Origin: an uncultured Clostridia bacterium | GTDB taxonomy: Bacteria; Bacillota; Clostridia; TANB77; CAG-508 | Assembly: GCA_944392545.1 (NCBI GenBank) | Contig: CALXWW010000001.1 | Span: forward strand, 89,210-153,209 | Direction: 5' to 3' | DNA: 64,000 bases | In this document: positions 1 through 10,054 of the stretch, piece after piece | Numbering within the stretch: position 1 is the stretch's first letter | Layout: each line of letters starts with the position of its first letter | The notes under the pieces: generated by a model | Database searches by the model: none | What the model saw: only the letters and a program-made list of their open reading frames with translations | Told to the model about the DNA's origin: nothing | Position numbers and translations under genes: made by a program

Positions 1-324
1 GTTTACTTTACCTTGCAAATTTTCTGATAGTTCATAATTAAATATATTACATTCATGTTCTGCGAGTAATGTTGCTTTAACTGTAGTATCTAACTTTTTA
101 AAATCTCTTAATCCTTGTTTATTAGCTTCAAACGACCAAAACATATAGTCTCTTATATTAGGTAGAAAATATGTATATAAATGTATATCTTTTTGCTTAT
201 CAAATATTCTTAATTTACACTTTTTATTTCTTAATAGTCCTTGTAAATATTTTTTATATTTTTCTTCTTCAATTACATACGGATAAATAAAATAAGTATA
301 CTGGTATTTTGTCATAAGTTCCAT
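1..324 (-). CDS. Conserved hypothetical protein, C-terminus beyond window
   Basis: The open frame starts at an ATG at 324, seven or eight bases after a GGAGG, and runs off the left edge, so only the first 108 codons are visible. The N-terminus is rich in Tyr and Phe (MELMTKYQYTYFIYPYV) and is followed by a basic stretch and the aromatic segment RDYMFWSFE. No signal peptide or membrane helix is evident. It lies directly downstream of the WG-repeat gene on the same strand, 19 bases from its stop, so the two are probably co-transcribed. I do not recognise a named family and assign no function. Confidence 0.7.
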   Translation of the reverse strand, partial: MELMTKYQYTYFIYPYVIEEEKYKKYLQGLLRNKKCKLRIFDKQKDIHLYTYFLPNIRDYMFWSFEANKQGLRDFKKLDTTVKATLLAEHECNIFNYELSENLQGKVN

Positions 325-343
325 TGATATTTCCTCCTATGTT

Positions 344-1873
344 TTATTTATCAGTAAAATAATATAAGTTTAAATCTTCACCTAAATGCCATTTACCAAT
401 AAACTCTACTAAAATATTATTATCTAAATTATATGATGGTGCTACTGCTATTCGTCCTTGTGAGTCCACCGAACCCCATAGTCCATTTTGTTTTACACTT
501 GCATATCCATAATCGTTTTGTTCTCTTGCATCATCATATATATAATTTACTACAACATTTCCATTTTTATCTACAAATCCATATTTTCCTTCTTCATTTC
601 TACTTAAGAAAATTGTATTTCCATTTAATATTTCTTGGCTTGTTTTTTCTTCAAATCTAAAATTATAATATTTATATGTATCATTATCTCTTACCTTTAT
701 ATATCCTTTTGTCTCATTAACTTCTGATACGATTACATTTGATAATTTCACATTAAGATCTGAATCTAATAAATCCGATGTATAGTCTTTATTTATTCCC
801 TCATAAAGGTTAGATGCCGCCCTATATGATATATTCGAATATTTTAAGTCTACCAATATTTTTTTTGTATCATCTATAATTCCATATTTTCCATTATCTG
901 CTACTATATATTTATTTCCTTCTGCATATGTAATACTATCATATTTTATATCTATTACATTTTTTCCTGAAGTTATAGAAACAACTCCATAATTTCCATC
1001 ATTTTCAATAATTGCATTTTCTCCAGCTATAGATATTATATCCTCATAATCTCCATCTAAATATTTATTTCCCTCTGTATCTACTACTTCCCAGTTGTCA
1101 TTTTCTTTAACTATATAGTATTTTCCTCCACCATATACATTTTTTATAGCATCATATTTTTCCTCTACTGCTACTGTCTTTGTATATGTTATTACTCCAT
1201 ATTGGTTGTCTTCATTTTTTACTATGTATCCATCTTCAAATCTAGTAGAAATTGGTTTTATCTCTCTATATTTGTTATCAATAATTACTGACCCCACATT
1301 GTCAATTATTCCTAACTTTCCACTTTTTTCTGTAAGTAAACTATTTTCTACACCTTTTAAAGCATTTATCGAGTCGTATTCACAATTTGCTATTTGTGTA
1401 CCGTTAGTATCAATCAATCCATATTTTCCATCTTTTGATACTTTTAATATTCCTGCCTGATACCACAAATTATTGCTTTCGTCATAATTCTCTATCGCTT
1501 CAACTGTATCATAAGTTGTAAATAATTCCTCTCCCTTTTCATTTAATACTATTGTATTATAAGTGTTTTCATTATAGTTTACATCTGTTGTACATATAAA
1601 TATAGCTTTTTGATTATCTGGTATCACTATATATTCATCATATGTTGGCTCTATTATTGTATTTCCTCTTGAATCTATAACTCCCCATTTTCCGTTTGTA
1701 TATATAGGAAAATATCTTAATATTACAGATTTCTCTTTGACTGTATCTTCAGAACTAAATAGCTTTTTTATTCCTATAACAAACATAACTATTACTGCTA
1801 TTGCTATTAATACAGCAAAAACCTTCTTTATGTTTAACTTTGGTTCTCCTTCATATCTTTTACCTCTACTCAT
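344..1873 (-). CDS. Membrane-anchored WG-repeat protein
   Basis: About 509 residues: a short basic cytoplasmic head, one membrane helix near residues 18-36, then an extracytoplasmic region built from repeated WG/beta-type units of about 35-50 residues. Repeats read like KWGVIDSRGNTIIEPTYDEY, KYGLIDTNG, QYGVITYTK, NYGVVSITSG, KYGIIDDTKK, KYGFVDKNGNVVVNYIYDD and LWGSVDSQG. WG repeats probably fold as a beta-propeller-like scaffold and the function is usually unknown. I place the start at the ATG at 1873 because GGAGGTCACT precedes it; the longer ATG 12 bases upstream would overlap that ribosome binding site. No enzymatic motif is seen. Co-transcription with the next gene is likely from the short spacing. 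Confidence 0.85.
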   Translation of the reverse strand: MSRGKRYEGEPKLNIKKVFAVLIAIAVIVMFVIGIKKLFSSEDTVKEKSVILRYFPIYTNGKWGVIDSRGNTIIEPTYDEYIVIPDNQKAIFICTTDVNYNENTYNTIVLNEKGEELFTTYDTVEAIENYDESNNLWYQAGILKVSKDGKYGLIDTNGTQIANCEYDSINALKGVENSLLTEKSGKLGIIDNVGSVIIDNKYREIKPISTRFEDGYIVKNEDNQYGVITYTKTVAVEEKYDAIKNVYGGGKYYIVKENDNWEVVDTEGNKYLDGDYEDIISIAGENAIIENDGNYGVVSITSGKNVIDIKYDSITYAEGNKYIVADNGKYGIIDDTKKILVDLKYSNISYRAASNLYEGINKDYTSDLLDSDLNVKLSNVIVSEVNETKGYIKVRDNDTYKYYNFRFEEKTSQEILNGNTIFLSRNEEGKYGFVDKNGNVVVNYIYDDAREQNDYGYASVKQNGLWGSVDSQGRIAVAPSYNLDNNILVEFIGKWHLGEDLNLYYFTDK

Positions 1874-2045
1874 AGTGACCTCCAAAATAGATATTTTTTT
1901 ACATGTATACTATATCATATTTACGGGTACAATTACAACATTATTATACATTTTTCACAAAAATAGACTTATTTTATTAATACTTAAGTAAATATTTTAA
2001 TAAATATTTAAATCTAAAAAATAATTTAAATATTAAAAACTTAAA

Positions 2046-2091
2046 AATTTGGTAGATAATCTCAAAATAATTTTTGAGCCCCCACCAAATT
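2046..2091 (-). terminator. Rho-independent terminator after spoIIE
   Basis: Arms AATTTGGT and ACCAAATT enclose an inner stem CTCAAAA/TTTTGAG; on the minus strand a T run follows. It lies 100 bases beyond the spoIIE stop and before the WG-repeat gene, separating the two transcription units. Confidence 0.7.
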
Positions 2092-2189
2092 TTTTCTTAG
2101 GAATTCTGTTAAAATCTACTTGACTGATAACTAGATAAAACCTTCTTGATAAAATATTATCTTATTTTATATTTAATTACAGTCTAATT

Positions 2190-4679
2190 TTATTTTTTAG
2201 TAATTTTCGCTACGATTACACTCATATCGTCTTTTTGCTTACCGTAGTCATTGTCTATCGCTTCTCCAATGATTATATCTGCTATCTTTTGAGCATCGTT
2301 TATTTCTATATCTTCTAATAAGTACTTTAACCATAATTGCTTATTTACATATTCTTTATTTGAATCTAGTACTCCATCTGTACACATCACAAGTATGTCT
2401 CCTTCTTGAAGATCGTAATCATATACAACTAAATCTACGTTACTCAATATTCCAGTAGGAAGTGCCATAGATTTTAGTAATTGGACGTTTTTGCCCCTTT
2501 TTACATATGTTGGACAAGCACAGTTTTTTATAAATTCCATATTTCCATTAAACAAATCTAGTATTTCTATATCTAAAGTTGCATACATATCTTCTTCTGT
2601 ATTTGCTGAAAGTGTAGAATTTATTAGTTTCAAAGATACTTCTTTTTCGAATCCAGCAGATAATAATCTTTCTAACATTTTTACTGCTATTTTACTACTT
2701 TTCATAGCCTCTGGTCCAGACCCCATGCCATCACTTAATGCTAGCAGATACTTGCCGTCTTGTAATTTTATCTGCAAACTACTATCTCCAGATACCGGTG
2801 ATCCCGATTTTGTTGATTTTGCAGTACCTATCTGTATATTGTACTTATCGTCCGATATATATGTGAATTTGCAAGTATCTTTATTTAATCTTAATCCACA
2901 TACCTGATTTTGTAGAATTAAATTTTGTTCTAATACTTTATTTAATATTTTGTTTATTTTTCTTACATCACATTCTGTTCCGTCTAAATTATCGCATACG
3001 TCTGTATATATATCAACAATATACCTTTTGGAATTAGTTTGCTTTATTTCTATATTCTTTATTTCTATATCTTTTTGTTCTAGCAATTTTAGTATTTCTT
3101 CTTTTTGAATAGAAAATTCATCATCTTCTTTATTAATATCATCTGCCATTTTTGAAATAGCCTCTGATACTCCTCTTAATTGTTCTGATATGTTTTTCTT
3201 ACTTTCATCCAACTTTTTCTTCCAAATAAAGTTTATTTTACTAACTCTATATGAATAATTTATCGCTTTAACTATTTTATACACATCTTCGTTTGCCTGG
3301 TTCTTAGTGTTTTCAAATCCTACAACATAGTTGTTATTTTTCTCCATTATCTTAACAAATTCTTTCTCTGTTATCACGTCATTTTCTACTAAGTAATTAA
3401 ATATGTCTGTTATTAATTCTTCCGTAGGATAGTATATCTCTTCATAAAGCATATTATCTTCTAGTTCTTCTAAATTTTTCTTTAACTCTTCCATAAAAAT
3501 ATCTATATTTGCCTTTTCTTGCGCCTTTAATTCTTTTTCTGAAAGTATTGTTGCTGCTGCTTCGCTATAGCTCTCTGCCATATCAAAAATAGTATCAGAC
3601 ATACTGTTTAATTTAAATATAGTATCTTTATTTTCTTCTAAATCTCTTTCCGTTCTTTCTGGTAATAGTTTTGTACTTCCAACCAAATCTTCTATATTAA
3701 TCTCTATGTTTTTAGGAATGATTAAAAGTCCCAATGAAGCTATTAGTATCTCTTGAAATACTATAAGGTCTACTGTATTTCCATTGGCAGCATACGCTAA
3801 AATTACATTTCCTAGCGTAAATCCCGCTATTACGCCTAATCTACCCAACCTATTTAAAAGCCCTGCAATCAATCCAGATATTGCATACGCTGCAATCATT
3901 ATAGGTTCTGTACCTGTAATAATTCCTAGAACTACTCCTATAGTTATTCCACCAGTTGCACCTACTAGCATACCATTTTTCCATCCAAGTACTAAAACTA
4001 TTAATATACTTAAAATATTTTTTAATGAAAAACCAAAAATGCTTAAACTTCCAAACGCTGTTATGGTTATTGCAAGTAAAAGGCTTGTCCCTGTTACTTC
4101 CTCTATAGAAAATGCTCTTCTTTTTCCAAAATCTATTATCATTGTAATTGAATTTGTAAATATTTTATAAAATATGTAGGCTGTCATGGCAAGCATTATA
4201 CTGGTTAATAAATCAAACACGTAAAAAGTTCTAAAGAACATTGGTATTATTTGTACCAGTATAACTGCAAAGAATAAGTGAAATCCTATCTTTCGTCTTT
4301 CATTAACATTATCCTGTATTTTAGGTCTTACTACTAAGACCATTGAAAATAAAACTAATGAAGTTATAAAATATATAATTAAATTATTAAATCCAAATCC
4401 AATAAATGTTCCTATTAAAGATAATACATACATTATCCCAATAGGTCTATTATTACTTAAAGAGCTTGCAATAATGGCTAGTCCAAATGGAGACAATGAA
4501 AACATTAAAGCACTTTCATCAAATCCTACCATAGATATTAAAAAAGTTACTGCATATAGCATAATGTTTTGTCTTGCAAATAACCTTTTTAGCACATCTT
4601 TTGCACTAACTTTTTTATTTTCTTCAATATTGTCGTCATTTTGATTATCCAATAAGTCTCTTGTTATATTTTGAAACAT
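2190..4679 (-). CDS. spoIIE: Stage II sporulation protein E (PP2C-type phosphatase)
   Basis: In the forespore SpoIIE dephosphorylates the anti-anti-sigma factor SpoIIAA, releasing sigma F, and it interacts with FtsZ at the polar septum. The 829-residue product matches the usual length. Residues about 35-335 hold roughly ten membrane helices, about 340-600 form the regulatory/coiled region, and the C-terminal 200 residues are the PP2C domain with metal-binding motifs DGMGSG (near residue 645), CTDGV and DDMSVIV. The ATG at 4679 follows GAGGTGG at proper spacing, so I prefer it to a GTG nine bases upstream. It stands alone, with its own promoter and terminator. This gene is direct evidence that the host sporulates. 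Confidence 0.97.
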   Translation of the reverse strand: MFQNITRDLLDNQNDDNIEENKKVSAKDVLKRLFARQNIMLYAVTFLISMVGFDESALMFSLSPFGLAIIASSLSNNRPIGIMYVLSLIGTFIGFGFNNLIIYFITSLVLFSMVLVVRPKIQDNVNERRKIGFHLFFAVILVQIIPMFFRTFYVFDLLTSIMLAMTAYIFYKIFTNSITMIIDFGKRRAFSIEEVTGTSLLLAITITAFGSLSIFGFSLKNILSILIVLVLGWKNGMLVGATGGITIGVVLGIITGTEPIMIAAYAISGLIAGLLNRLGRLGVIAGFTLGNVILAYAANGNTVDLIVFQEILIASLGLLIIPKNIEINIEDLVGSTKLLPERTERDLEENKDTIFKLNSMSDTIFDMAESYSEAAATILSEKELKAQEKANIDIFMEELKKNLEELEDNMLYEEIYYPTEELITDIFNYLVENDVITEKEFVKIMEKNNNYVVGFENTKNQANEDVYKIVKAINYSYRVSKINFIWKKKLDESKKNISEQLRGVSEAISKMADDINKEDDEFSIQKEEILKLLEQKDIEIKNIEIKQTNSKRYIVDIYTDVCDNLDGTECDVRKINKILNKVLEQNLILQNQVCGLRLNKDTCKFTYISDDKYNIQIGTAKSTKSGSPVSGDSSLQIKLQDGKYLLALSDGMGSGPEAMKSSKIAVKMLERLLSAGFEKEVSLKLINSTLSANTEEDMYATLDIEILDLFNGNMEFIKNCACPTYVKRGKNVQLLKSMALPTGILSNVDLVVYDYDLQEGDILVMCTDGVLDSNKEYVNKQLWLKYLLEDIEINDAQKIADIIIGEAIDNDYGKQKDDMSVIVAKITKK

Positions 4680-4767
4680 AGTAACCACCTCTACCTTTTT
4701 ATTTATGCATTAATGTTCTTATTAAATAGTTTTCATTTGTGTTAATAGTATTTCTTAATGCTACCCT

Positions 4768-4800
4768 ATTATAGTCTTTTTTTTAGATGTTTTTTGTCAC
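4768..4800 (-). promoter_or_regulatory. spoIIE promoter with 21-bp spacing
   Basis: On the minus strand GTGACA (4800-4795) and TATAAT (4773-4768) are separated by exactly 21 bases, about 90 bases upstream of the spoIIE start. In Bacillus subtilis the Spo0A-activated sigma-A promoters of spoIIE and spoIIG are known for the same over-long spacing. No perfect TGTCGAA box is present; the -35 region contains only a partial match (TTGTCAC on the plus strand). Confidence 0.6.
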
Positions 4801-4983
4801 ATTTAATCCATAATATAAAAAAGTTTTTTACAAAATGTGATGTGCTTTTTATTATTTTATTCTTATTTAACAATTTTCTCATATTATTTTATCTTAAAAT
4901 AGCACTTTTTTCAATAATTTGCTGATAAAAATTTAATTTTATACTTCTCAAGATATATTATTTACTTTAATACTTAATACAGT
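4801..4983. other. Gene-free part of the spoIIE upstream region
   Basis: The whole gap between the spoIIE start and the next stop (4680-5041) is 362 bases. Apart from the promoter at 4768-4800 and the terminator at 4984-5020 I see only AT-rich sequence without a supported ORF or RNA structure. Confidence 0.5.
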
Positions 4984-5020
4984 ATTGAGGTAGAAAACAT
5001 TTAAAGTTTTCTACCTCAAT
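4984..5020 (-). terminator. Terminator of the surface-protein operon
   Basis: A perfect 15-bp stem (ATTGAGGTAGAAAAC with its complement) and a 7-base loop lie 22 bases downstream of the stop of the SdrD-like gene. It closes the two-gene surface-protein operon. Confidence 0.85.
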
Positions 5021-5041
5021 AAATTAGTATCTGTATTTTAT

Positions 5042-8000
5042 TTATTTGTTGTCATTCTTTTTTAATACTTTTACTTTAATTAATACAATTCCAACTACCA
5101 GTATTGCCGCTACAATTCCAGCTATCATATAGAAGAAGTTATTCTCACCAAACGGTGTTAATATAACTATTCTTTCTGCTACACTACTATCTACTTCTGA
5201 AGCATCATCTAATAGTGGATCTTGATTTCCTACCACTGAGTATGCCATCCTTCTACCATTTTCATTAGATGTTTTTACAATTTCAACCATGTTAGTATAT
5301 TGTAAGTCATCCTCTGTATTCTCTGGCGTAATTAATTGTGATAATACTAATGTTTTGCTTACTTCATCTCCTGGCGCTAATTCTGTGTTAAAGTTTGAAG
5401 TTTGAATTATATTATTAAATTTTGCAATGTTATTTGTTAATCTTCCATTTACTAAATCGCCATTCAACAAGTCCTCATTTGATATAACTGACCATCCATC
5501 CTTACTATTTGCGCTATTATTTGCCTCAAATTGTAAATTGTTTTGTACGTAATCTACTACTTGTTCCGCTGTAGTTGTCGATACATGTGCACCTGAAATA
5601 TCTCCTTTATAGTAGAAATTCTTTTGAGCCCCATCAACATAATCTACCTCACCTACGTTTGTAACTTTTATAGCGTATGTTACTTGGATCGTAGCACCAT
5701 GCATTAACTCTTCATCCATTGTAATCTGTACTAAACCTTTATCTGTATCTCTTACAATGTTTTCTATTTCATCTCTGTATGAATATCTATGTTTACTTTC
5801 GTCCCCATAGTATTCTTTATACATTCCTATAGCATCTCCTTCTTGATAGTAATCGTTTCCTCCAACTCGGTTATCGTCTGCATCTATTTTGTTTTTGTCT
5901 ATGCTATATTCTTTATGGTCTTGCCACAACGCATTGTTTGCAGCTTCATTTATATCAAATAATACACTATTATTTGCAAGTGTTACTTTAATGTTTGCTA
6001 TAGATTTATCTATTTCAAGTTGTGCTTTTGGTCTTTCCGTTAATCCTAAATCTATATTATTTAACGTGTAGTTACTATTATATTGGTTGTTTCCGACATA
6101 ATCTTTGCTTGAGTTAGATGAGTTGTTTAATGTTCCTTTATCTCCATCAGATTGTTGTCTATCATACTCAAATTCAACTACTATAACTCCTGTTTCAGCT
6201 GTCATATATGTATTGTCCATAAGTTCGTTATATAAGCTTGAATCTCCACTATATGGTGAAGCTAAAACTTCTGCTATATGATTTGTTACGTCTTTATTAC
6301 TGTAATCTATTACTCTGTCTCTACCTGCAACTTCTCTTGCCGAATTTACCGGTCCTATAATATTTAATCCAGATCTATTTGAAGTACTCCATATATCTTT
6401 TGCATCTGAGTAATTTGTCGAGTCACTATCTGCTTTATATATATCATATCCGTATGTACCACTTTCATTTTGTGTCTCTGTATTTGTGTATCCTACATAC
6501 TTTCCGGATGAATCCGTTTGTCCTGATTGATCTATTCCGTCTTGATATGTTGTAGACTTGAAGTCTTGTCCATTGTATGATACTGATTGCTCTCCTGATG
6601 GAATAGCTGTTGCCTCAGTATCCCCATAGTAAAATCTTATTACATAGTCTCCTGGTATATAACTTTCAAAGGCGTATCTACCATCTCCGTTTGTTGTTGT
6701 TTCTTGCCAAATATATTCTGAACCATCTATACATTTTTCAACTAATTGTACTGTCACTCCGCTTATTCCTGTCTCTTCCTCTTGTCTTATACCGTCTCCT
6801 ATAATTGCATCTGTAGAATTATTTGGGTCTCCGAATGTTTCAGTACGTTCATCTTCCCATACAGTACCATTTGCACGTCTTATAGCATCTTCATCTATTA
6901 TTACTCTTAAAGACGGTGCTCTATCTGTGTCATCTTCAAAGTTCTTTTCATATTTTTCTACTTTCATATCTTTTTCTTCAAGGTTACCTGGGTTAGAATC
7001 CCTATCTAATAATCCAGCTATATCTTTAGAACCTTTGCTTACTCCGTTTGGAAGTTTTGTTCCATCTTTGTAGTATGTCATATATCCATTTATTTCAGCA
7101 ATATTTTCTTTAGCATTAGTATCCTCATCTAATATTATTTTGTTTTCTTGTTTGTTTACTTCGAATGTTAAATAAATATATGCACTCTCTCCAGTCGCTA
7201 GTTTTTTATTTTCTAATCCTCTAATATATAGATTTTGATACTGTTCTCCTAAGTTTTTCTCATTTCCATATCGACTTTTTCCTTCTTCTGCTTTAACATC
7301 TCTTGAATTGTCTATGAAGGCTAAAGCTGTTGTGCTCTCTCTGTCTATTATATCTTGATCTTGTGCCATCATTTCATAGTATTGATCTTTACTTACAGTA
7401 GTACTAGTATTATTTCCATCTTTATACATTATCCATGATAAGTTTGGTTTGTATGTATATTCTGAATCATAGTAATCCACTACTTCTTTTATCTGTGACA
7501 TTATACTCATTGATTGGTTCTTTACTGTAATCTTGTATGTTATATATACTTCTAAATCAGATCCTGGGTGATTTAATTCTGATGAATTATAGTTGTAATC
7601 AGTTTCATATATTTCTCTGTTATATCCACTGTTATAGTATGCCTCATAATCTGACATTCTTACATTTATGTCCCAATATGTATTATTGTCATTTCCGTCT
7701 GCATTATTTGAGCCTTCTTCCTGTTCTGCTCTTTTATCATAAGAATATATCACTGTTTTGTTATTTATTTTTAATGCTGCTTTATATACATCTTTTCTAA
7801 CAGCCGCATCAAATTCCGGCCTTCTATATAGTCCTAAATTTATATATAATTGTCCCGGACGAACTGAGTATAAATCAATTTTTCCATTAAATGGTGAACC
7901 TGAATATGCTTGTATATAACAATCTTCTATAAATTGTAGTTTTCTTAATGTTTCTTTATTTCCACCTGCAATATCATTGTATATACGTTTCATTTCATTA

Positions 8001-10033
8001 TCACTTGGAAATTCTCCATGGCTTTCTATATATTCTCTTACCTTCCTTGAAATTTCTCCTTCTGAGAAATTAGTAGTTTCTATACCATTTTTATCATATT
8101 CAAATCCATCTACTAATTGTACTTCTGTTTTAGCATATGTTCCATCATCATTTAATGTATATCCCATTAAATCTAATTGAGTATATACTGCATTTTTACT
8201 TCCTACACCTAAAGTGTTGCTCGAAGGATAATTTTCTGGATATGATGCTATTTCTGAAAATCTTTCATCCAATTCTTTTCTAGAAATGTCTATTCCTTTA
8301 ACCCTACCTTCTTCAGACTCTGTACCTTTTGATGTTACCTTCCATTCTGTTGTATTATATAATCCTGCATTTAGCATTTGCTCAACCGAATTATATTGTC
8401 CTTTTTCAGTATTTAAGTATTCTGTTGGTTGATATCTTTGTCCATTATATTCAAATACCACATAGTATTTCTTTAGTGGATCCAAGCCTAAGAATAAATA
8501 TTCTCCATTCTCATCCGTATATGTAGGATTTATTGTATGATATATGTTTGATGGATCTGTACTTTCTTTACTATTGTCAGTATATAATTTTGCTACATTT
8601 CCATCTTCATCATATAACGTTACTTTTACATTTTTTAATCTTATATCTACATTTTCTCCCGTTGTGTTACTTACACCATCAACCATTGATTCTTTTCCTG
8701 TTGGTACATCTTCCCATACATGTCCACCAAGTTTCGTCATAATATCTATCTTGTCAGTTTCTAAATATGTTTTATATAATTGTCTTTTTCCCTCTAGTGT
8801 ACTTATGTGATCTTGTAATGGGAAATCTTCCAATTTAGAATATGCTGTACAAGAATTTCCAGTATGGTCATGTCTCCATTTTACAACATATGAATGTGCA
8901 TCCATTTCACAAACATTTGCCGATGCGCTCATCCATTGAAATTCTATATGTAAAGCAAGCCTGCTTACAGCTTGTTTTGAATCTGTTGTTCCTTTATTTG
9001 GATTTGATATTTTTAAGTAAAATTCATCTTCTCCTGCTGAAACTCCTTTTGGATATACCTGTTTAGAATAATCCACATATGAGCCGTCATCCGTTTTTGG
9101 CTCAAAGAATTCCAAATCATATTCTTTACCATCATATATATATTTTTGTATCTCTACCCTATCTTTTACAATCTCGCCATTAGAATTATATCCTATGAAG
9201 TACATGTCTGATATTCCACCGAATGTCACTCCTTCATAAGTACCATTTATATAGTCTATTGACAAAGGTCCTATTGTTAAGGTTTGTGCTTCATAATCAA
9301 CTAGGGTTTTAACATCTTCTAGCTTAGTTTGGTCTTTAGCATTAATTTTTGTTTCTGTTGTGCTTGCCCCTTCTGCATTTGCTGTTCTGTCAAAAAACTC
9401 CTCATATCTTAAAGCTTCTTGGTATAGTTTCTTTCCTTCTTTACTAATAGGTTCGTCATCTCCTCTTTTTGTTGCAAAGTCTGTACACCATAATGCATTT
9501 TGTTTAACTTCATTCCATTCTCCCATTGGTGGGTATGTTACTATATATGCCACATCCGGATGATACTCGCCATTAGGATCTATTAAATTATGATGGTTTC
9601 CCGTACAATACATATATGGATAACTTGTCTCTTCGTTGTTTTCAAATTTTCTACAGTAACCATAAGTTGTTGGCCATTGCTTTTCATTTCCTTGCAAATC
9701 CCCATATTTCAGCGCTGTTTCTATTGTTATAAAATATAATTCCTTACGAAACATTGTCCCATGGTTTACGCAGTAGAACTCTCTTCCTTCTGCAATAGCT
9801 AAAGCTGGGGCTGTAGGCGATGTGTATTGGTTTGTAAATTCTCTTATTTCTAAGCTTCCATCTTTATGTGTTACCACTGTTTCTGCAATCTTTTCTATCG
9901 GATTTCCTTTATATGCAGTAAAATTGGTTGTTCCGTCTTCTGCAAAAGAAATTCTACTTAGTAGCATTAAAATAAAACTTATAATTCCAATTGCTATTAT
10001 TATAAAGATTTTCTTTGCTTTATTTGTCTCCAT
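5042..10033 (-). CDS. Giant SdrD-like membrane-anchored surface protein
   Basis: The 1663-residue product has a signal/anchor helix at about residues 9-30. Two SdrD/B-type beta domains begin at GHVWEDVPTG (about 436) and GTVWEDERTETFG (about 1054). Each ends in the usual YTDENGEYLFLGL or TNGDGRYAFESYIPG strand pattern. Many Asn/Tyr-rich beta segments follow, then a C-terminal membrane helix (about 1628-1652) and a Lys-rich tail. No LPXTG is seen, so the anchor is probably the helix itself rather than sortase. An N-terminal region with paired cysteines and Trp may be an adhesive head. The start has a strong AGGAGG upstream. Only 22 bases separate it from the upstream partner, so the two are one operon. 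An adhesion or envelope role is inference. Confidence 0.85.
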   Translation of the reverse strand: METNKAKKIFIIIAIGIISFILMLLSRISFAEDGTTNFTAYKGNPIEKIAETVVTHKDGSLEIREFTNQYTSPTAPALAIAEGREFYCVNHGTMFRKELYFITIETALKYGDLQGNEKQWPTTYGYCRKFENNEETSYPYMYCTGNHHNLIDPNGEYHPDVAYIVTYPPMGEWNEVKQNALWCTDFATKRGDDEPISKEGKKLYQEALRYEEFFDRTANAEGASTTETKINAKDQTKLEDVKTLVDYEAQTLTIGPLSIDYINGTYEGVTFGGISDMYFIGYNSNGEIVKDRVEIQKYIYDGKEYDLEFFEPKTDDGSYVDYSKQVYPKGVSAGEDEFYLKISNPNKGTTDSKQAVSRLALHIEFQWMSASANVCEMDAHSYVVKWRHDHTGNSCTAYSKLEDFPLQDHISTLEGKRQLYKTYLETDKIDIMTKLGGHVWEDVPTGKESMVDGVSNTTGENVDIRLKNVKVTLYDEDGNVAKLYTDNSKESTDPSNIYHTINPTYTDENGEYLFLGLDPLKKYYVVFEYNGQRYQPTEYLNTEKGQYNSVEQMLNAGLYNTTEWKVTSKGTESEEGRVKGIDISRKELDERFSEIASYPENYPSSNTLGVGSKNAVYTQLDLMGYTLNDDGTYAKTEVQLVDGFEYDKNGIETTNFSEGEISRKVREYIESHGEFPSDNEMKRIYNDIAGGNKETLRKLQFIEDCYIQAYSGSPFNGKIDLYSVRPGQLYINLGLYRRPEFDAAVRKDVYKAALKINNKTVIYSYDKRAEQEEGSNNADGNDNNTYWDINVRMSDYEAYYNSGYNREIYETDYNYNSSELNHPGSDLEVYITYKITVKNQSMSIMSQIKEVVDYYDSEYTYKPNLSWIMYKDGNNTSTTVSKDQYYEMMAQDQDIIDRESTTALAFIDNSRDVKAEEGKSRYGNEKNLGEQYQNLYIRGLENKKLATGESAYIYLTFEVNKQENKIILDEDTNAKENIAEINGYMTYYKDGTKLPNGVSKGSKDIAGLLDRDSNPGNLEEKDMKVEKYEKNFEDDTDRAPSLRVIIDEDAIRRANGTVWEDERTETFGDPNNSTDAIIGDGIRQEEETGISGVTVQLVEKCIDGSEYIWQETTTNGDGRYAFESYIPGDYVIRFYYGDTEATAIPSGEQSVSYNGQDFKSTTYQDGIDQSGQTDSSGKYVGYTNTETQNESGTYGYDIYKADSDSTNYSDAKDIWSTSNRSGLNIIGPVNSAREVAGRDRVIDYSNKDVTNHIAEVLASPYSGDSSLYNELMDNTYMTAETGVIVVEFEYDRQQSDGDKGTLNNSSNSSKDYVGNNQYNSNYTLNNIDLGLTERPKAQLEIDKSIANIKVTLANNSVLFDINEAANNALWQDHKEYSIDKNKIDADDNRVGGNDYYQEGDAIGMYKEYYGDESKHRYSYRDEIENIVRDTDKGLVQITMDEELMHGATIQVTYAIKVTNVGEVDYVDGAQKNFYYKGDISGAHVSTTTAEQVVDYVQNNLQFEANNSANSKDGWSVISNEDLLNGDLVNGRLTNNIAKFNNIIQTSNFNTELAPGDEVSKTLVLSQLITPENTEDDLQYTNMVEIVKTSNENGRRMAYSVVGNQDPLLDDASEVDSSVAERIVILTPFGENNFFYMIAGIVAAILVVGIVLIKVKVLKKNDNK

Positions 10034-10054
10034 TTTTCTACTTCCTCCTTTCTT

